Positions 4,505-5,455 of a stretch of DNA of 5,455 nt are shown here, in pieces; the stretch's first letter is position 1; every line of letters starts with the position of its first letter. Origin of the DNA: an uncultured archaeon (lineage in GTDB: Archaea; Micrarchaeota; Micrarchaeia; Micrarchaeales; CABMGC01); the NCBI GenBank assembly GCA_902385515.1, contig CABMGC010000088.1, forward strand, positions 1-5,455, in the 5' to 3' direction. The notes under the pieces were generated by a model. The model was not told the origin of the DNA. It saw nothing but the letters and a program-made list of their open reading frames with translations, and made no database searches. The position numbers and the translations under genes were made by a program.

Positions 4505-5296
4505 CTAAACCCGCTTCAGCGGCTTGCATTCCAAAGTGCTTTCCGGAAGCGCGTTCAGGCGCTCGAATTCAGGCCCGCGCACAAGCGCGTCCTTTATCTC
4601 CTCAATCAGGCCCTTGTTGGCGCCTATTGCGTCGTCTATTACGTCGAGCACAGGCCTTTTTTCCTTGTCGGCCCGCTCGCGGAGCATCTCTATGTTTGCG
4701 CCGTATACTATCTGGTACCCTATTCCTGTTAGGCCCGAGAGGGTCTCGGGTTCCGAGCCTTTCCTCTGCTCGACATCCCTGCGTATGTGCCTGAGCACGA
4801 AGTCCTCGGATATGCGGTCAGACAGGGCCTGCGCAGTCTCCATCCACTCGTGGTGCTCCTCAAACAAGACCGCGAGCTCCTCCCTCGCCTTTTCGTAATC
4901 GTCAGGCGTCTGCGCCGCTGCCAAAGGCGCCAGTTCCTGCCTAAGCGCCTCGAAATGGCCACGCGACTTCTCATCCATCGCTCCGGTGAATGCCTTCATG
5001 GAGCTTGGGTCGTAAGCAGCGATCCGTGTCTCGTGCAGGGCCGCGTACCTGTGGCTGTACGCGATCATGCGTTCCGCCTTTTCCAGTATCGCGGCCTCGA
5101 GCTCGGCCCTTCCGCCATCGTCTGCCGCAGCGTGCTTCGTTGCCGCTTCCTTCTCCACTATCGCACCCCTCTGTTCCTCCTTGGCACGCTGATTTTTTAT
5201 TGCTATCGCAATCCCGCCGTCGTGCTCCAATAATCTTAAATACTTACTCTCAGTGAGTATATGGGGTCTGTTGTGGCTTCTAAGATATTTCCTCAC
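4505..5296 (-). CDS. Hypothetical helical, charged soluble protein (start uncertain)
   Basis: I do not recognise this 263-residue protein. It is rich in Glu, Lys, Arg and Ala with long heptad-like helices (about 36-58, 62-90, 110-128 and 132-178), and it probably forms a helical bundle or coiled coil. It has no signal peptide or transmembrane segment. His/Glu-rich spots occur (H87, H114, HHEW at 148-151), but no known metal-site pattern is complete. The C-terminal part, LSGLTGIGYQIVYGANIEML (186-205), is the least charged and may be a separate folded piece. The longest frame begins at GTG 5296, without a Shine-Dalgarno or clear TATA box. TTG 5230 (241 residues) is a good alternative: a TATA-like box lies about 30 bases before it, and codons between the two starts are markedly AT-richer at third positions than the rest. 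Its stop is 2 bases from that of the convergent + strand gene. Confidence 0.65.
   Translation of the reverse strand: MRKYLRSHNRPHILTESKYLRLLEHDGGIAIAIKNQRAKEEQRGAIVEKEAATKHAAADDGGRAELEAAILEKAERMIAYSHRYAALHETRIAAYDPSSMKAFTGAMDEKSRGHFEALRQELAPLAAAQTPDDYEKAREELAVLFEEHHEWMETAQALSDRISEDFVLRHIRRDVEQRKGSEPETLSGLTGIGYQIVYGANIEMLRERADKEKRPVLDVIDDAIGANKGLIEEIKDALVRGPEFERLNALPESTLECKPLKRV
5236..5242 (+). promoter_or_regulatory. TATA-like box facing right
   Basis: TTAAATA, preceded by an AATAAT-type purine-rich element, is centred about 22 bases before the ATG at 5261. That is near the spacing expected for a leaderless archaeal transcript. It lies within the possible 5' part of the - strand gene, so it counts as a promoter only if that gene starts at 5230 or if the two overlap. 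Confidence 0.35.
5241..5259. promoter_or_regulatory. 19-bp imperfect palindrome, operator-like
   Basis: TACTTACTCTCAGTGAGTA reads TACT-n-ACT-nnn-AGT-n-AGTA, with seven of nine half-site positions symmetrical around base 5250. It sits between the right-facing TATA-like box (5236-5242) and a left-facing one (ATATAC, 5257-5262), directly before an ATG. Length and spacing suit a dimeric helix-turn-helix repressor. No regulator gene that would bind it is identified in the window. Confidence 0.45.
5257..5262 (-). promoter_or_regulatory. TATA-like box facing left
   Basis: ATATAC on the - strand is centred about 30 bases before TTG 5230, the alternative start of the helical protein. It supports that shorter start. 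The match is short, so it is only suggestive. Confidence 0.3.
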
Positions 5297-5419
5297 GACG
5301 CTAGGTTCACGCGCGTCATAAGCATTCTAAGCGTACTCAATCTGAATTCTGGCAAGCTCGGGCTAAGGCATTGTCGGAAGATGCAGGGACCCCTGTCGAA
5401 ATTCTTGATCCGCAGCTGA
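5261..5419 (+). CDS. Possible short or frameshifted gene at the right edge
   Basis: From the ATG at 5261 a frame of 52 residues runs to a TGA at 5417-5419. It opens MGSVVASKIFPHDARF and continues with a plausible helix (TRVISILSVLNLNSGKLG). It has a correctly spaced TATA-like box and an operator-like palindrome in front, as expected for a leaderless gene. A second + strand frame (phase -1 relative to this one) is open from 5305 to the window end. It reads protein-like, with SEFWQARAKALSEDAG and then a TPVEILDPQLKAGKQLGDN stretch, but lacks a good start. The two frames together may be one gene broken by a frameshift, or only one may be real. Neither has a family I recognise. If real, the gene overlaps the long form of the - strand gene by 36 bases. 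Confidence 0.3.
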   Translation: MGSVVASKIFPHDARFTRVISILSVLNLNSGKLGLRHCRKMQGPLSKFLIRS

Positions 5420-5455
5420 AAGCCGGAAAGCAGCTAGGGGACAATAGGGTAAAGG

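Noticed and set aside
4524..5256. Multiple + strand frames opposite the helical protein gene
   Set aside because: They are short, mutually overlapping and low-complexity, with no start signals. The - strand frame is continuous and has a soluble helical protein composition.
1..5455. Search by eye for tRNA/rRNA genes, CRISPR repeats, transposases and insertion-sequence ends
   Set aside because: No cloverleaf-like segment, regularly spaced direct repeat, transposase motif or paired terminal inverted repeats could be supported.

Overview
The window is archaeal. It encodes an archaeal transcription factor B (TFB) and the archaeal/eukaryotic-type ribosomal proteins S15 and S3Ae. Most genes also have TATA-like boxes about 25-60 bases upstream of their starts, some in leaderless arrangements, and the Shine-Dalgarno sites read GAGGT or GGTGAT. 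Base composition is moderately GC-rich, with AT-rich promoter gaps. Gene density and the small secreted protein behind tfb would suit a small-genome lineage such as a DPANN archaeon, but nothing here fixes the lineage.

Layout, left to right. (1) 3-410 (+): the C-terminal end of a HemN/HemW-type radical SAM protein, cut by the window edge. (2) 456-803 (+): a complete DUF488 (YeaO-like) protein behind its own TATA box. (3) 1892-862 (-): an S15-S3Ae ribosomal operon. It has a promoter near 1950, a Shine-Dalgarno site overlapping the first stop codon, and a U-rich tract after the second gene. (4) 2756-1989 (-): a protein I do not recognise, with an Ala-rich linker and what looks like two diverged copies of one motif block. 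(5) 2993-4078 (+): tfb with a TTG start and an unusually long N-terminal extension. (6) 4089-4502 (+): a small secreted or membrane-anchored protein, translationally tied to tfb. (7) 5296 or 5230 to 4505 (-): an unrecognised, highly helical soluble protein converging on gene 6 with a 2-base gap. (8) 5231-5455: an AT-rich, promoter-like segment with a 19-bp imperfect palindrome between two oppositely directed TATA-like boxes, followed by a short + strand reading frame that may be frameshifted.

Functionally, the core is information processing: basal transcription initiation (TFB) and two small-subunit ribosomal proteins. No defence system, mobile element, CRISPR array or tRNA/rRNA gene could be supported. 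The least explained parts are the repeat-containing protein at 1989-2756, the secreted partner of tfb, the TFB extension, and the palindromic promoter region at the right end.
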